64,000 nucleotides of DNA from positions 160,367-224,366 of the forward strand of contig NZ_BJDW01000002.1 in assembly GCF_005405345.1 (NCBI RefSeq), given 5' to 3'. The DNA is from Enterococcus viikkiensis. Its GTDB lineage: Bacteria; Bacillota; Bacilli; Lactobacillales; Enterococcaceae. Positions within the stretch are counted from its first letter, which is position 1. Each line of letters starts with the position of its first letter. The notes beneath the pieces were generated by a model. The model did no database searches, had not been told where the DNA came from, and saw nothing but the letters and a program-made list of their open reading frames with translations. Shown in pieces: positions 11,847 to 21,831 of this stretch. A program made the position numbers and the translations under genes.

Positions 11847-12599
11847 ATGCTTACAGAAGAACGACGAAAAAAAATAATCGAATGGTTAGAACGTGACGGA
11901 GTTGTGAAATCACAAGAGTTAATTCAGTGGTTGGACTCTTCAGAATCCACCGTACGACGCGATTTACACGAATTGGAAGAATTAGGTGTTTTAGAACGTG
12001 TTCACGGCGGAGCCAAACGCCCTCAACACCTTGAACAAGAATTGGGAATGGTCGAGAAATCGTCCAAAAACATTCAACAAAAACAATTGGTTGCCCAATA
12101 CGCCGCTGAGCAAATTGCTGAAGGCGATGTGATCTATCTGGATGCCGGAACGACTACCTCTGAGATGATTCCTTTCTTGAAAAATAAAACCGTCACCGTT
12201 GTCACGAACTCCGTTGGACTAGCCGCACGGTTGGTAGAAGCGCAAATCGCAACGATTGTTTTAGGTGGTCGTATTAAATTGACTACTGATGCCGTGATAG
12301 GATCACAAGCGCTGCAACAACTAACCCAATATCGTTTCAACAAAGCCTTCATGGGTATGAATGGTGTCCATTTGGATAGCGGCTACTCAACCCCTGATGC
12401 AGAAGAAGCCATCTTGAAACGAGCAGCCATCCAGCAATCCGAAAAAGCGTTTGTTTTAGTCGATCATAGCAAGTTCAATCAGACGAGTTTTGTCAGTGTC
12501 GCTCCATTATCGGCAGCTTCAATCCTCACCGATACCTGTCCTTTGGTTATCCATGATCAAATCACAGAACAAACTACCTTAAAGGAGGTTTCTGTATGA
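11847..12599 (+). CDS. fruR: DeoR-family transcriptional regulator of the fructose operon
   Basis: Predicted repressor released by a phosphorylated sugar such as fructose 1-phosphate. The 250 residues have an N-terminal winged helix-turn-helix (about 5-57, VKSQELIQWLDSSESTVRRD) and a C-terminal sugar-phosphate sensor domain with the DAGTTTSEM motif near residue 95. The start is the ATG at 11847, 6 nt after GGAGGG; the frame's earlier TTG at 11841 abuts the binding site. The stop overlaps the fruK start (ATGA), so the two are translationally coupled. Confidence 0.92.
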   Translation: MLTEERRKKIIEWLERDGVVKSQELIQWLDSSESTVRRDLHELEELGVLERVHGGAKRPQHLEQELGMVEKSSKNIQQKQLVAQYAAEQIAEGDVIYLDAGTTTSEMIPFLKNKTVTVVTNSVGLAARLVEAQIATIVLGGRIKLTTDAVIGSQALQQLTQYRFNKAFMGMNGVHLDSGYSTPDAEEAILKRAAIQQSEKAFVLVDHSKFNQTSFVSVAPLSAASILTDTCPLVIHDQITEQTTLKEVSV

Positions 12600-13510
12600 T
12601 CTATACAGTGACACTAAATCCTTCGATTGATTATATCGTGCATGTCGACCAATTAGCGATCGGCGATGTCAATCGAATGAAAAACGATTTAAAATTACCC
12701 GGTGGTAAAGGCATCAATGTTTCAAGAATTTTGAAGCGCATCAATAACGACTCCACTGCCTTAGGTTTTCTTGGCGGATTTACTGGATCGTTTATTGAAA
12801 ATTGGATGACTAAAGAAGCCATCAAAACAAATTTTACCACCGTTGCTGACGACACCCGGATTAATATCAAACTAAAAGCCGATCAAGAAACTGAAATCAA
12901 CGGTCAAGGCCCTGCTGTTTCTTTAGCGGAAAGGACTGAATTGAAAAAAGTTTTAAACAATCTCAATGCTGATGATATCGTTGTTCTTTCTGGCAGCAAG
13001 CCAGCAAGTGTTCCGACTGGTTTCTACCAAGAATTAATCGAAATCGTCAAAGCGCAAGGCGCTTCATTTGTGATCGATACCACCGGTGCAGATTTAATGG
13101 ATGCTTTAGAACAAGCACCGCTACTAGTCAAACCAAATAATCATGAATTAGCCGATTTATATCAAACTTCTTTTGATTCCGTTGAAGCGATCTATCCTTA
13201 CGGCCAACGTCTACTGGACGAAGGTGCGCAACATGCATTAGTTTCGATGGCCGGTGACGGTGCGTTGTTATTTACAAAGGATGGCATTTACCGCTCCAAC
13301 GTCCTTACGCGAAGCGTTAAAAACTCTGTTGGAGCTGGCGATTCAATGATTGCAGGTTTCGTTGGTAACTATACGAAAACGCAAGACCCAGTTGAAGCAT
13401 TCAAATGGGGCGTAGCTTGCGGCAGTGCTACAACTTTCTCTGATGATTTAGCCACTGCGGATTTTATCCAAGAATTATTACCAGAAGTTGAGATCACAAA
13501 AGTAAAATAG
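12596..13510 (+). CDS. fruK: 1-phosphofructokinase
   Basis: PfkB/ribokinase-family kinase that converts fructose 1-phosphate, delivered by FruA, to fructose 1,6-bisphosphate. At 304 residues it has the PfkB signatures: LPGGKGINVSRIL near residue 35 and the catalytic GAGDSMIAGFVG motif near 247-258. The start overlaps the fruR stop by four bases. The order fruR-fruK-fruA is the standard fructose operon. Confidence 0.96.
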   Translation: MIYTVTLNPSIDYIVHVDQLAIGDVNRMKNDLKLPGGKGINVSRILKRINNDSTALGFLGGFTGSFIENWMTKEAIKTNFTTVADDTRINIKLKADQETEINGQGPAVSLAERTELKKVLNNLNADDIVVLSGSKPASVPTGFYQELIEIVKAQGASFVIDTTGADLMDALEQAPLLVKPNNHELADLYQTSFDSVEAIYPYGQRLLDEGAQHALVSMAGDGALLFTKDGIYRSNVLTRSVKNSVGAGDSMIAGFVGNYTKTQDPVEAFKWGVACGSATTFSDDLATADFIQELLPEVEITKVK

Positions 13511-13556
13511 TTTATTCTCACCACTTCTGAAAAAAGTTAAAAATGGAGGAACTACC

Positions 13557-15482
13557 ATGGATATTAAAGATTTATTGATCAAAGAAGCCATGATCATGGA
13601 TTTGCAGGCAACGACTAAAAAAGCCGCGATTGATGAAATGGTTCAAAAGATGTACGACGCTGGCCGTATTTCTGACATTGAGGTTTATAAAGAAGGAATT
13701 TTAAATCGTGAAGCACAGACTTCAACTGGCTTAGGCGACGGCATCGCAATGCCCCACGCAAAAAACGGCGCGGTTAAGGAAGCAACGGTTTTATTTGCAA
13801 AAAGTAAAGCAGGTGTCGATTATGAATCATTAGACGGTCAACCTACTTACCTTTTCTTCATGATCGCTGCTCCAGAAGGCGCGAATGATACCCACCTACA
13901 AGCATTAGCTGCTCTTTCAAGACTATTGATTGATCCTGATTTCGTTGCGAAACTAAAATCAGCAGAAACCCCTGAACAAGTTCAAGAAACCTTTGATATC
14001 GCCGAAAAGGCCAAAGAAGCAGAAGAAAAAGCGGAAGAACAAGCCGCCGCTTTAAAAAGCATCACAGATGAAAATCGTCGCTATCTTGTAGCTGTAACAG
14101 CCTGCCCTACCGGTATCGCTCACACCTACATGGCGGAGGACGCATTAAAGAAAAAAGCAAAAGAATTGGGTGTCGATATCAAAGTCGAAACCAATGGCTC
14201 TGAAGGAATCAAACATCGCCTAACAGCCGAAGATATCGCTCGTGCAGACGGTGTTATCGTTGCGGCGGATAAAAAAGTTGAAATGAATCGTTTTAATGGA
14301 AAAGAATTAGTCAATCGTCCAGTTAGCGACGGGATTCGCAAGCCAGAAGAATTGATCAATTTGGCCTTAAGCGGCAATGCCCCAACCTATCATGGCGATG
14401 GCGCTGCTTCGTCAGCAGATGAAGAAAAAAGTGACAACGGAACCGTCGGACAACGGATTTATAAAGATTTAATGAACGGTGTTTCTCATATGCTACCATT
14501 CGTGATCGGTGGCGGGATCATGATCGCATTGTCATTCATGATCGACCAATTTATTGGCGTTCCCCATTCAGAACTTGCTAATTTGGGAAATTACAACCAA
14601 GCAGCTAGTTGGTTCAATCAAATCGGTGGTGCCGCATTCGGGTTCATGCTTCCTGTTTTAGCGGGATTCATCGCTTCAAGTATCGCTGACCGTCCTGGTT
14701 TGATCGCTGGTTTTGCAGCAGGTGCCTTGGCTAATACTGGCGGCGCTGGTTTCTTAGGTGCATTGCTTGGTGGTTTTATCGCTGGATACGTCATTATCTT
14801 CTTGAAGAAATTATTTAAGAACTTGCCTAAATCACTTGAAGGAATCAAAGCTATTCTGTTCTATCCTTTCTTTGGACTATTAATCACCGGTTTCTTGATG
14901 CTGTTAGTTAATATCCCTATGAAAGCGATCAACGATGCATTGAATGGTTTCTTGACTGGCCTTAGTGGATCAAATGCGATTTTACTTGGTGCATTACTTG
15001 GTGGGATGATGGCTGTTGACTTAGGTGGTCCTATCAACAAAGCAGCTTATGTCTTTGGTACCGCAACGCTTGCTTCAAGCGTCGCTCAAGGCGGATCAAT
15101 CGTTATGGCAGCCGTTATGGCCGGCGGGATGGTCCCTCCATTAGCAATCTTTGTCGCTACTCGCCTATTCAAAAATAAATTCGAAAAAGACCAAGTGGAC
15201 GCAGGTTTGACCAATATCGTGATGGGCTTATCTTTCGTAACTGAAGGTGCAATCCCATTTGCGGCTGCCGATCCTATTCGGGTCATCCCAAGCTTCGTTG
15301 TAGGTTCAGCTTTAGCTGGCGGCTTAGTCGGAGCGGTTGGTATCAAATTATTGGCCCCACATGGTGGAATCTTCGTAGTTTTATTACTGAGCCATCCACT
15401 ACTTTATCTAGTATTTATTGCGATTGGCGCAATTGTTTCAGGCGTTATTTATGGCTTAGTGAAAAAGCCTATTGCTAACTAA
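13557..15482 (+). CDS. fruA: PTS fructose-specific EIIABC component
   Basis: Imports fructose and phosphorylates it at C1. The 641 residues are a single-chain IIA-IIB-IIC. The IIA domain (about 1-150) has the phospho-accepting His67 in GIAMPHAKN. A charged, Ala/Glu-rich linker follows, then IIB (about 172-275) with Cys183 in VTACPTGIAHTYMAED. The IIC membrane domain runs from about 300 to 641. A GGAGG ribosome binding site precedes the ATG by 8 nt. Last gene of fruRKA, followed by a strong terminator. Confidence 0.96.
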   Translation: MDIKDLLIKEAMIMDLQATTKKAAIDEMVQKMYDAGRISDIEVYKEGILNREAQTSTGLGDGIAMPHAKNGAVKEATVLFAKSKAGVDYESLDGQPTYLFFMIAAPEGANDTHLQALAALSRLLIDPDFVAKLKSAETPEQVQETFDIAEKAKEAEEKAEEQAAALKSITDENRRYLVAVTACPTGIAHTYMAEDALKKKAKELGVDIKVETNGSEGIKHRLTAEDIARADGVIVAADKKVEMNRFNGKELVNRPVSDGIRKPEELINLALSGNAPTYHGDGAASSADEEKSDNGTVGQRIYKDLMNGVSHMLPFVIGGGIMIALSFMIDQFIGVPHSELANLGNYNQAASWFNQIGGAAFGFMLPVLAGFIASSIADRPGLIAGFAAGALANTGGAGFLGALLGGFIAGYVIIFLKKLFKNLPKSLEGIKAILFYPFFGLLITGFLMLLVNIPMKAINDALNGFLTGLSGSNAILLGALLGGMMAVDLGGPINKAAYVFGTATLASSVAQGGSIVMAAVMAGGMVPPLAIFVATRLFKNKFEKDQVDAGLTNIVMGLSFVTEGAIPFAAADPIRVIPSFVVGSALAGGLVGAVGIKLLAPHGGIFVVLLLSHPLLYLVFIAIGAIVSGVIYGLVKKPIAN

Positions 15483-15497
15483 TCTTAGGTAACAAAG

Positions 15498-15537
15498 AAA
15501 AAACCACTTTCGAAAACATTCGAAAGTGGTTTTTTTC
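15498..15537 (+). terminator. Terminator of the fru operon
   Basis: AACCACTTTCG/CGAAAGTGGTT stem around an 8-nt A-rich loop, flanked by A-run and T-run so it can act in both directions (fruA on one side, the 61-residue gene on the other). Confidence 0.9.
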
Positions 15538-15548
15538 TTCACTATCAT

Positions 15549-15734
15549 TTATAACCAGCGGTCTTTTCTACGAACACGAACGGGCTGAGGTTTCGGTTCA
15601 ATTGAAAAAAGAATCATTCCGATAAAGAACACTGCGATTGACAAAGGAATTTCTAATGATGCAAGCGGCAATCCAAAAATCATTCCAACGACTAATAAGC
15701 AACTCCCCATAATCTTAATGTATCTTAAATTCAT
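15549..15734 (-). CDS. Small two-helix membrane protein, function unknown
   Basis: 61 residues with two hydrophobic segments (about 8-27 and 30-46) and a basic, proline-containing tail rich in Arg and Lys, suggesting a small membrane protein with a cytoplasmic C-terminus. A good GGGAGAGGG ribosome binding site precedes the ATG. It begins 30 bp after the end of the 442-residue gene and is probably cotranscribed with it. I do not recognise a family. Confidence 0.7.
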   Translation of the reverse strand: MNLRYIKIMGSCLLVVGMIFGLPLASLEIPLSIAVFFIGMILFSIEPKPQPVRVRRKDRWL

Positions 15735-15763
15735 AACTACCCTCTCCCTTTTTGTATTAAGTT

Positions 15764-17092
15764 TTAAATTTCTAGGATGTCCAATTGATTTTTCGCCGAC
15801 ACTTTTTTTTGATCAATAAATGACACAACCAAATGCTTCGCTTCTTTTTCTAAGGAAAATGTTAAAGAATCATTTTTCCGACTGATTTGATGGATTGTCA
15901 TGTCGTTTAACGCAACTTTCAATTCTTCTAAAGGAAAATCCAAAAAGGCTTTTTTAGGAATAAACAATTGTAAAACAGCCGTATAATCCTTATACTGGGC
16001 ATCCTGAATTTTGAATTCAATTGAATCCCGGATATAATACTCAAAAGCCGCTAATCCCTTGTCTAACGTCAATTCAGGATATAAAATGTGATAGTTCATC
16101 ATTCGTTCACTTTCATCATCAATCCAAGGGAAATAGGCGAGTGCATTTAGTCCGCCCTTCATTCGATTTACGCGGTATTGATTGGTTAAAAAATTATAGG
16201 TCCGTGTAACAAAATAAGAGGCCCTATTTTTTTCGGTTGGTTGAAACTGTTCATTTTGATACTGAACCGTTTGAACAACCGTATCTTCAAATGCAAATTC
16301 TATATACGGTTGCTTCAACAATCCAATTCCATTCGTATAAGACAGTTGCGAGATCCCTAATTGATCACGAAATAACTGCTGAAACCGCAAGTTCGCTTCT
16401 TCATGCCACTGAAATGGATCCTTATACAATTCAAAAAAGACGCCGCCACCAAGTTCACCCACTTGTTCAACTTGCTGGAGGTCCAGCAATAAGGGCTTGG
16501 CAAATAATTTTTTATAGGACTCTCCTAGAAACAACCACCAACAAGACGTTAAACAAACGCCTTTATAAAAAACATCGTAGCCTGGAAACTTATTACAATC
16601 CACCATGATATCGCCGTTAAGCCCTCTCATTTTTGGCAATGCTTGTGTTTCTTCCATGGACTCCAAGGAACGCCGTTTTTCTAGTTCACTCGTATTGTGA
16701 TATAAATACTCGTCATAAGAACGTAGGTAGGCAAATAAGCCATGTTTGATTAAGCGTGCCTTTAAGTAATCTAGGTAAACATTTTCCCAATAATGGAACG
16801 TTTTTTCTAAAATAATTGATTTTTCAAAAAGGGTCTCTCCCACTAAATGAATCGTCGTTTCCTCGTCTGTATTTTTTAGTTGCAACCAAAAATCTTCTTC
16901 CATGCCAAGATGCTCAACGACCTGTTGTAATTCTTGAGCATCAAATGCTTGTTCTGAGCCATTGATTGACATCTTATCCGGTTCCAGCAATAAACGACTC
17001 ATAATCGACCAGTCAGCTAAGTGTGATTGAATATCGGCTTGCTTTAAATCGCAAAGTTGGCTGATGCCATACAATTTTTGCTGTTTTGTCAT
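15764..17092 (-). CDS. Hypothetical protein, 442 residues
   Basis: No recognised domain. The protein is soluble-looking, without a signal peptide or convincing membrane segment, and is rich in aromatic residues (for example SCWWLFLG and FHYWENVYLDYLKARL). The ATG has an adequate AAGGGGAAGG ribosome binding site and the composition matches its neighbours, so it is a genuine gene. It is divergent from a 50-residue protein gene and probably cotranscribed with the downstream 61-residue membrane protein. No function is assigned. Confidence 0.75.
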   Translation of the reverse strand: MTKQQKLYGISQLCDLKQADIQSHLADWSIMSRLLLEPDKMSINGSEQAFDAQELQQVVEHLGMEEDFWLQLKNTDEETTIHLVGETLFEKSIILEKTFHYWENVYLDYLKARLIKHGLFAYLRSYDEYLYHNTSELEKRRSLESMEETQALPKMRGLNGDIMVDCNKFPGYDVFYKGVCLTSCWWLFLGESYKKLFAKPLLLDLQQVEQVGELGGGVFFELYKDPFQWHEEANLRFQQLFRDQLGISQLSYTNGIGLLKQPYIEFAFEDTVVQTVQYQNEQFQPTEKNRASYFVTRTYNFLTNQYRVNRMKGGLNALAYFPWIDDESERMMNYHILYPELTLDKGLAAFEYYIRDSIEFKIQDAQYKDYTAVLQLFIPKKAFLDFPLEELKVALNDMTIHQISRKNDSLTFSLEKEAKHLVVSFIDQKKVSAKNQLDILEI

Positions 17093-17226
17093 TGCCTTCC
17101 CCTTTCTTCTTTCTCTATTTTAATTATATCTTAAAGATTTAAAAATCACTAAGAAATTGACCATTAAGTTTTCAAAAAATTGTATACTAGAATAAACTAT
17201 GGTAAAAATAAAGCGGAGGTGTTCAC

Positions 17227-17379
17227 ATGGGTTTAAAATTCGAAAGAGCCGATGATTTGGACAAGCTTTTTGAATCGTTTGCAGTGGATCCTGATAAAGA
17301 AGTCAAGAAGGATGCGGACATTCAAAAATTTTTAAAACCAAAGAACGACGATACAAACAAAAAAAAGGATCAAGCTTAA
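17227..17379 (+). CDS. Small charged protein, 50 residues
   Basis: Starts MGLKFERADDLDKLFESF and ends in a Lys/Asp-rich tail (DDTNKKKDQA). A strong GCGGAGGTG ribosome binding site lies 5 nt before the ATG at 17227. The DDLDKLFESF pattern resembles the short SPJ_0845-type proteins conserved in streptococci and enterococci, recalled from family knowledge and unverified. Function unknown. Followed by two nested hairpins and a terminator shared with engB on the other strand. Confidence 0.7.
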   Translation: MGLKFERADDLDKLFESFAVDPDKEVKKDADIQKFLKPKNDDTNKKKDQA

Positions 17380-17392
17380 TGCTGATCCCTTG

Positions 17393-17433
17393 AAACTGCA
17401 GCCTTTGCTTACACGCATGCCTGCAGTTTTTTA
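17393..17433. terminator. Bidirectional terminator between the 50-residue gene and engB
   Basis: AAACTGCAG (17393-17401) pairs with CTGCAGTTT (17421-17429), followed by TTTTTTA on the plus strand. Just upstream a second inverted repeat, GGATC/GATCC, spans the stop codon of the 50-residue gene. Confidence 0.65.
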
Positions 17434-18015
17434 TTTGATTGCGGCTTCGATCGCTTGCCAAGCTTCTTCTTTTCCTTGCTTAGTTTCAGAAGAAAAAAGA
17501 ATGAAGGTATCGCTTGGATCAAAATCCAATTTTTTCTTGATGGCACTAGTATGCTTGTTCCATTTTCCACGAGGAATCTTATCAGCCTTCGTTGCTACGA
17601 CGATCACTGGAATATGATAATATTTCAAAAATTCATACATTTGAATATCTTCTTTACTCGGATCGTGACGAACATCAACTAAGGAAACAACGGCTCGCAG
17701 TTGTTTTCGGCTAGTGATATACGTCTCAATCATCTCGCCCCATTTCGCCCGCTCTGTTTTGGAAACCTTGGCATACCCATAGCCAGGTACATCTACAAAA
17801 TGCAAGGCATTTTCTATCAAATAAAAATTTAACGTTTGGGTTTTACCAGGTTTGCCAGAAGTCCGTGCAAGATTTTTACGATCAATTAACGTATTGATGA
17901 AGGAAGATTTGCCAACATTGGAACGTCCAGCCAAGGCAATTTCAGGTAAATCTGTTTCTGGATATTGTTTGGGCGAGACCGCACTAATCACGATCTCTGC
18001 ATTATGAACTTTCAT
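17431..18015 (-). CDS. engB: Ribosome-assembly GTPase EngB/YsxC
   Basis: Essential GTPase for 50S subunit maturation. The 194 residues contain G1 (GRSNVGKSS), G3 (DVPGYG) and G4 (TKAD) motifs in the TrmE-Era-EngA-YihA order. The start is the ATG at 18013-18015, giving [11 protein letters not shown], the usual family N-terminus, with AAAGG 9 nt upstream; an upstream extension of 11 codons lacks a site. It follows clpX, as in Bacillus (tig-clpX-lonA-engB), but without lon in between. Confidence 0.95.
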   Translation of the reverse strand: MKVHNAEIVISAVSPKQYPETDLPEIALAGRSNVGKSSFINTLIDRKNLARTSGKPGKTQTLNFYLIENALHFVDVPGYGYAKVSKTERAKWGEMIETYITSRKQLRAVVSLVDVRHDPSKEDIQMYEFLKYYHIPVIVVATKADKIPRGKWNKHTSAIKKKLDFDPSDTFILFSSETKQGKEEAWQAIEAAIK

Positions 18016-18027
18016 TCTTTCACGCCT

Positions 18028-18067
18028 TTCAAAAAGGAGCTGGGACACGAATCTGTCGCAGCTCCTT
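18028..18067 (-). terminator. Hairpin with T-run between clpX and engB
   Basis: AAGGAGCTG/CAGCTCCTT encloses GACA/TGTC (18034-18067) and is followed on the minus strand by five Ts. It may attenuate read-through from clpX into engB. The CTGnGACA core recurs near 57490 and 57580, so it could belong to a dispersed palindromic repeat family. Confidence 0.65.
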
Positions 18068-18113
18068 CATACATCTATTTTGGTGTTTCGGCTGTTACTT
18101 TCGGATTCGCCTA

Positions 18114-19361
18114 TTAACCGGCTTTTTTTTCGTCCGTTTGGTATTCAATCACTGGTTTACCAGAACCGTCGACTGAATCTTTCGTAACAACGACTTTAGC
18201 AATTGTTTCGTCAGAAGGAATATCGAACATAACATCCATCATGACATCCTCAATAATGGAACGTAGTCCACGTGCCCCCGTATTCCGTGCAATTGCTTTG
18301 TCTGCAATAGCCTTCAAGGCATCTGGATCAAAAGATAACTCCGTCTCATCGTAAGAAAGTAATTTTTGATATTGCTTAACTAACGCATTTTTAGGTTCAG
18401 TCAAAATATGGACTAAATCTTCCGTTGTTAATTTTTCCAAAGCGGTTGTAACAGGTAACCGTCCAATGAATTCTGGAATTAATCCAAATTTCAATAAATC
18501 TTCAGGGATGATTTGTTGCATAATACTCTCATCCTCATCGACTTTTTTATTATTCGTTCCAAAACCGATCGTCTTTTCACCTAGACGGTTCTTAACGATT
18601 GTTTCAATCCCATCAAAGGCCCCTCCGACGATGAACAAGATATTCGTTGTGTCAATTTGGATAAATTCTTGATGTGGATGCTTCCGTCCACCCTGAGGCG
18701 GAACACTCGCAACCGTTCCTTCAAGAATCTTTAATAACGCTTGTTGAACCCCTTCACCGGAAACGTCACGTGTAATTGAAACATTCTCGCTTTTACGAGT
18801 AATTTTATCAATTTCATCGATATAAATAATTCCCTTTTCAGCACGTTCAACATTATAATCTGCTGATTGTAGTAATTTTAAAAGAATATTCTCAACATCT
18901 TCCCCTACATAACCAGCTTCCGTCAAACTTGTCGCATCGGCAATTGCAAAGGGAACGTTCAAGGTCCGAGCTAACGTTTGGGCTAAGAACGTTTTACCAG
19001 AACCAGTTGGTCCGATTAAACAAATATTACTTTTTTGCAACTCAACGTCATCGGTTCCATCATTTTCAGTATTTACCCGTTTGTAATGGTTATATACCGC
19101 AACTGACAAAGCTTTTTTCGCTCGATCTTGTCCGATGACATATTGATTTAAAACATCTAATAGTTCTTTTGGTTTCGGTACATCGATAAATTCACGAATC
19201 GCTTCTTCGTGGAACTCTTCGTCGATAATCTCTTTACAAAGGTCGATACATTCATTACAGATGTATACTCCGGGACCCGCAACAACTTTTTTTACTTCTT
19301 CTTGGGTCTTACCGCAAAATGAACAGCGAACTGTCTCACCTGCGCCTGTGCTTTCATACAT
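18114..19361 (-). CDS. clpX: ATP-dependent Clp protease ATP-binding subunit ClpX
   Basis: AAA+ unfoldase that feeds substrates to ClpP. The 415 residues start with the treble-clef zinc-binding domain (C13, C16, C35, C38), followed by Walker A (GPTGSGKT near 115-122), Walker B ([10 protein letters not shown]) and the C-terminal sensor 2 region. The start is the ATG at 19359-19361 with GAGGTGA upstream; a GTG at 19370 is too near the binding site. Co-directional with and downstream of tig. Confidence 0.97.
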   Translation of the reverse strand: MYESTGAGETVRCSFCGKTQEEVKKVVAGPGVYICNECIDLCKEIIDEEFHEEAIREFIDVPKPKELLDVLNQYVIGQDRAKKALSVAVYNHYKRVNTENDGTDDVELQKSNICLIGPTGSGKTFLAQTLARTLNVPFAIADATSLTEAGYVGEDVENILLKLLQSADYNVERAEKGIIYIDEIDKITRKSENVSITRDVSGEGVQQALLKILEGTVASVPPQGGRKHPHQEFIQIDTTNILFIVGGAFDGIETIVKNRLGEKTIGFGTNNKKVDEDESIMQQIIPEDLLKFGLIPEFIGRLPVTTALEKLTTEDLVHILTEPKNALVKQYQKLLSYDETELSFDPDALKAIADKAIARNTGARGLRSIIEDVMMDVMFDIPSDETIAKVVVTKDSVDGSGKPVIEYQTDEKKAG

Positions 19362-19483
19362 AGCTGTCACCTCTTGTTTCTTTCTCTACAAGTGTTTCCA
19401 CGATTGCAGTCTTTATCTATAATACCACAAAGACCCAAAAAGACAAAGAAACCGAGAACAAATAGAAAGGATTTCTAAAGAAA

Positions 19484-19511
19484 AAAAGCACCCTTTTATA
19501 AGGGTGCTTTT
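19484..19511. terminator. Terminator downstream of tig
   Basis: AAAAGCACCCTT/AAGGGTGCTTTT stem with a TTAT loop, 9 bp past the tig stop and followed by a T-rich tract on the minus strand. It separates tig from clpX, so clpX probably has its own promoter in 19362-19480 as well. Confidence 0.9.
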
Positions 19512-19520
19512 ACCATAAGT

Positions 19521-20804
19521 TTATTTTTCAACAGCTGTTCCTGTTACTAATTCAACAGCTTTTTTCATTTTAATATCATGTTCAAGCATATCTTCCGTTA
19601 AAACACGGCTGATTTGTTCTTTAGGCATTTGATACATTTCAGCTAATTCGTTGATTTCTTTTTCTACATCTTCTTTAGATGCTTCAATTTTTTCTGCTTC
19701 AACGATTGCTTCCATTACCAAGTTTGTTTTGACGCGGTTATCCGCTTCGCCTTCGAATTGAGTATGCAAGTCTTCTTCTGTTGAACCAGTTAATTGATAG
19801 TACATTTCTGGTGAAATTCCTTGACGTTGCATGTTATTTAAGAATTCATCCATTGAACGGTGTACTTCATCGTGAACCATTACATGTGGCAATTCAACGA
19901 TTTCAGCATTTTCAACGGCTTGCTTGATAGCCGCTTCGTCTTTTGCTTCTTTCGCAGCTTCTGCTTTTTGTTTTGTTAATTCGTCACGGTATTTTGCTTT
20001 TAATTCGTCTAAAGAATTGACTTCTTCATCAACGTCTTTGGCAAAATCATCGTCTAATTCAGGAAGTTCTTTCGCTTTTACTTCGTGAATTGTTACTTTA
20101 AAGATCGCTTCTTTACCCGCAAGATCTTCTGCTTGATAATCTTCTGGGAAAGTCACAGTTACGTCTAAGTTTTCGCCAGCTTTGTGTCCAACTAATTGTT
20201 CTTCAAAGCCAGGGATAAATGAGCCTGAACCTAGTTCAAGTGAGTAATTTTCGCCTTTACCGCCTTCAAATGGTTCTTCACCAACGAAGCCTTCAAAATC
20301 GATTACAGTTGTATCGCCATTTTCAGCAGCTTCATCTTCTTTGATGACTAATTCCGCCTGTGCTTCTTGTTCTGATTTCACACGTGCATCCACGTCTTCT
20401 TCAGATACTTCAACTTCTTGTTTAGGAACTTCAAGTTCTTTGTAGTCGCCTAGTTTCACTTCAGGTTTCACGGTTACTTCAGCTTTAATAACCCAAGCTT
20501 CGCCTTTTTCCATGCTGTCTACATCGATTTTTGGTTGAGAAACTGGATCGATACCTGCTTCTTTAACCGCTGCTTCATAAGCAACTGGCAATACATCGTT
20601 TAATGCATCTTCATACAATGCTTCTTCGCCGTACATCCGGTTAAATACTTGGCGAGATACTTTTCCTTTACGGAAGCCAGGTACATTAAGATTTTTCTTT
20701 ACTTTGTTGAATGCATTTGTTAATCCCTTTTGAATTTCTGCTTGTTCAATCGAGAAAGTTAACACACCATCATTGGTGCCTGTTTTTTCAAAATTTGCAG
20801 TCAC
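19521..20804 (-). CDS. tig: Trigger factor (ribosome-associated chaperone, peptidyl-prolyl isomerase)
   Basis: Binds at the ribosomal exit tunnel and assists nascent-chain folding. The 427 residues comprise the ribosome-binding domain with GFRKGKVSR (about 43-51), an FKBP-type isomerase domain (about 150-245, [15 protein letters not shown]) and the helical C-terminal chaperone domain. Translation begins at a GTG (20802-20804) behind GGAGGG; no upstream ATG is in frame. A good promoter precedes it. Confidence 0.97.
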   Translation of the reverse strand: MTANFEKTGTNDGVLTFSIEQAEIQKGLTNAFNKVKKNLNVPGFRKGKVSRQVFNRMYGEEALYEDALNDVLPVAYEAAVKEAGIDPVSQPKIDVDSMEKGEAWVIKAEVTVKPEVKLGDYKELEVPKQEVEVSEEDVDARVKSEQEAQAELVIKEDEAAENGDTTVIDFEGFVGEEPFEGGKGENYSLELGSGSFIPGFEEQLVGHKAGENLDVTVTFPEDYQAEDLAGKEAIFKVTIHEVKAKELPELDDDFAKDVDEEVNSLDELKAKYRDELTKQKAEAAKEAKDEAAIKQAVENAEIVELPHVMVHDEVHRSMDEFLNNMQRQGISPEMYYQLTGSTEEDLHTQFEGEADNRVKTNLVMEAIVEAEKIEASKEDVEKEINELAEMYQMPKEQISRVLTEDMLEHDIKMKKAVELVTGTAVEK

Positions 20805-20852
20805 GTTTGTTCCCTCCGAATACTAATATACTTGCATTTTGCATACCTTTAA

Positions 20853-20881
20853 ATAGTACACTACTGGTTCTTAATTGTAAA
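20853..20881 (-). promoter_or_regulatory. Promoter of tig
   Basis: Minus-strand TTTACA (20876-20881) and TACTAT (20853-20858) with a 17-bp spacer, about 49 bp before the GTG start. Confidence 0.6.
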
Positions 20882-20907
20882 TATAAAGCTTTTACTCTCG
20901 GCATTTT

Positions 20908-21831
20908 TTAATGATAATCAAACATCATTTGTTTAATTTTTTGTCGAATTGCTTCCACCTGTTCATCTAACACTGCAAAACTGCCTGAATATTCCGCTAA
21001 ATAACTTTCCGCCCATGCATCTGGCTTCATGAAGGAATACTGCAAAGGATACAAAAAGGCCATCTCCAGCTTCAACTGCTCCAATAAATTCGCCAAAAGA
21101 ATCGGGTCATTGTCTTCTAAGCGTTTCGTCAAGCAAGCTTCAATCGCTTGTTGCAAACGGTCATCAAAAGCAGTCTCAGCTGGTGAAAGTTCTACGATTT
21201 CACCTTGAATGGTCAAATAGCGGACTTTTTCAGTTACGCCAACACGACCTAAATTTTCAAATAAATAGCTGCGAACTAGCGGCGCAACGTTTGGGTCAAT
21301 CATCCATTTTTCTGTCCAGCTTTTCAACCGTTCGTCAGATAAGCCCTTGATTTTCCGTACCAGTTGTAACTGCTCCACCGAAGACAATTCCGGCAACTTG
21401 ATTAATTCTGTCTCCAACCTTTTGATCGCCGCTTGTTGCTGCTTTTGATAAAAATTTTCTTGATCATCGATTCGCACGGTCCAAAGATTTTGTTGTTCCT
21501 CGGTGAGCATTTTTCTTTTTTGTGCCCGCCATAAAAACTCGCGAGCAGCAAAAAACTGGTGTGTATAAAGTTGAATCTGTATATATAGATCCAATCTCTC
21601 AAGAGTTTCTAAATAGCTATCTTGTTCATCTTCGGCATACTCCAGCGCCTCAGTAAAATTTCCCTGTTCCAATGCCAGACTAGCAATTAAATGATTCAAT
21701 TTGATTGAGGGTGCTTCTTCGTATGCCAATTTATAATTTTCTAATGCCGCTACGTAGTCACCGGTAGAAAAAGCTTCCTCGGCTAAGGTTAAATAATAGT
21801 GATCTTTGTATGGAAAATCGATTGGCTTCAT
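20908..21831 (-). CDS. TPR-like helical protein, function unknown
   Basis: 307 residues, largely alpha-helical. The N-terminal part carries TPR-like repeats (YYLTLAEEAFSTGDYVAALENYKLAYEEAPS, followed by IASLALEQGNFTEALEYAE). The remainder is charged, with coiled-coil character (KQQQAAIKRLETELIKL). No signal or membrane segment. The start overlaps the stop of the RDD gene by four bases (ATGA), so it is translationally coupled to a membrane-protein operon with sppA. A scaffold role is possible but not shown. Confidence 0.75.
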   Translation of the reverse strand: MKPIDFPYKDHYYLTLAEEAFSTGDYVAALENYKLAYEEAPSIKLNHLIASLALEQGNFTEALEYAEDEQDSYLETLERLDLYIQIQLYTHQFFAAREFLWRAQKRKMLTEEQQNLWTVRIDDQENFYQKQQQAAIKRLETELIKLPELSSVEQLQLVRKIKGLSDERLKSWTEKWMIDPNVAPLVRSYLFENLGRVGVTEKVRYLTIQGEIVELSPAETAFDDRLQQAIEACLTKRLEDNDPILLANLLEQLKLEMAFLYPLQYSFMKPDAWAESYLAEYSGSFAVLDEQVEAIRQKIKQMMFDYH

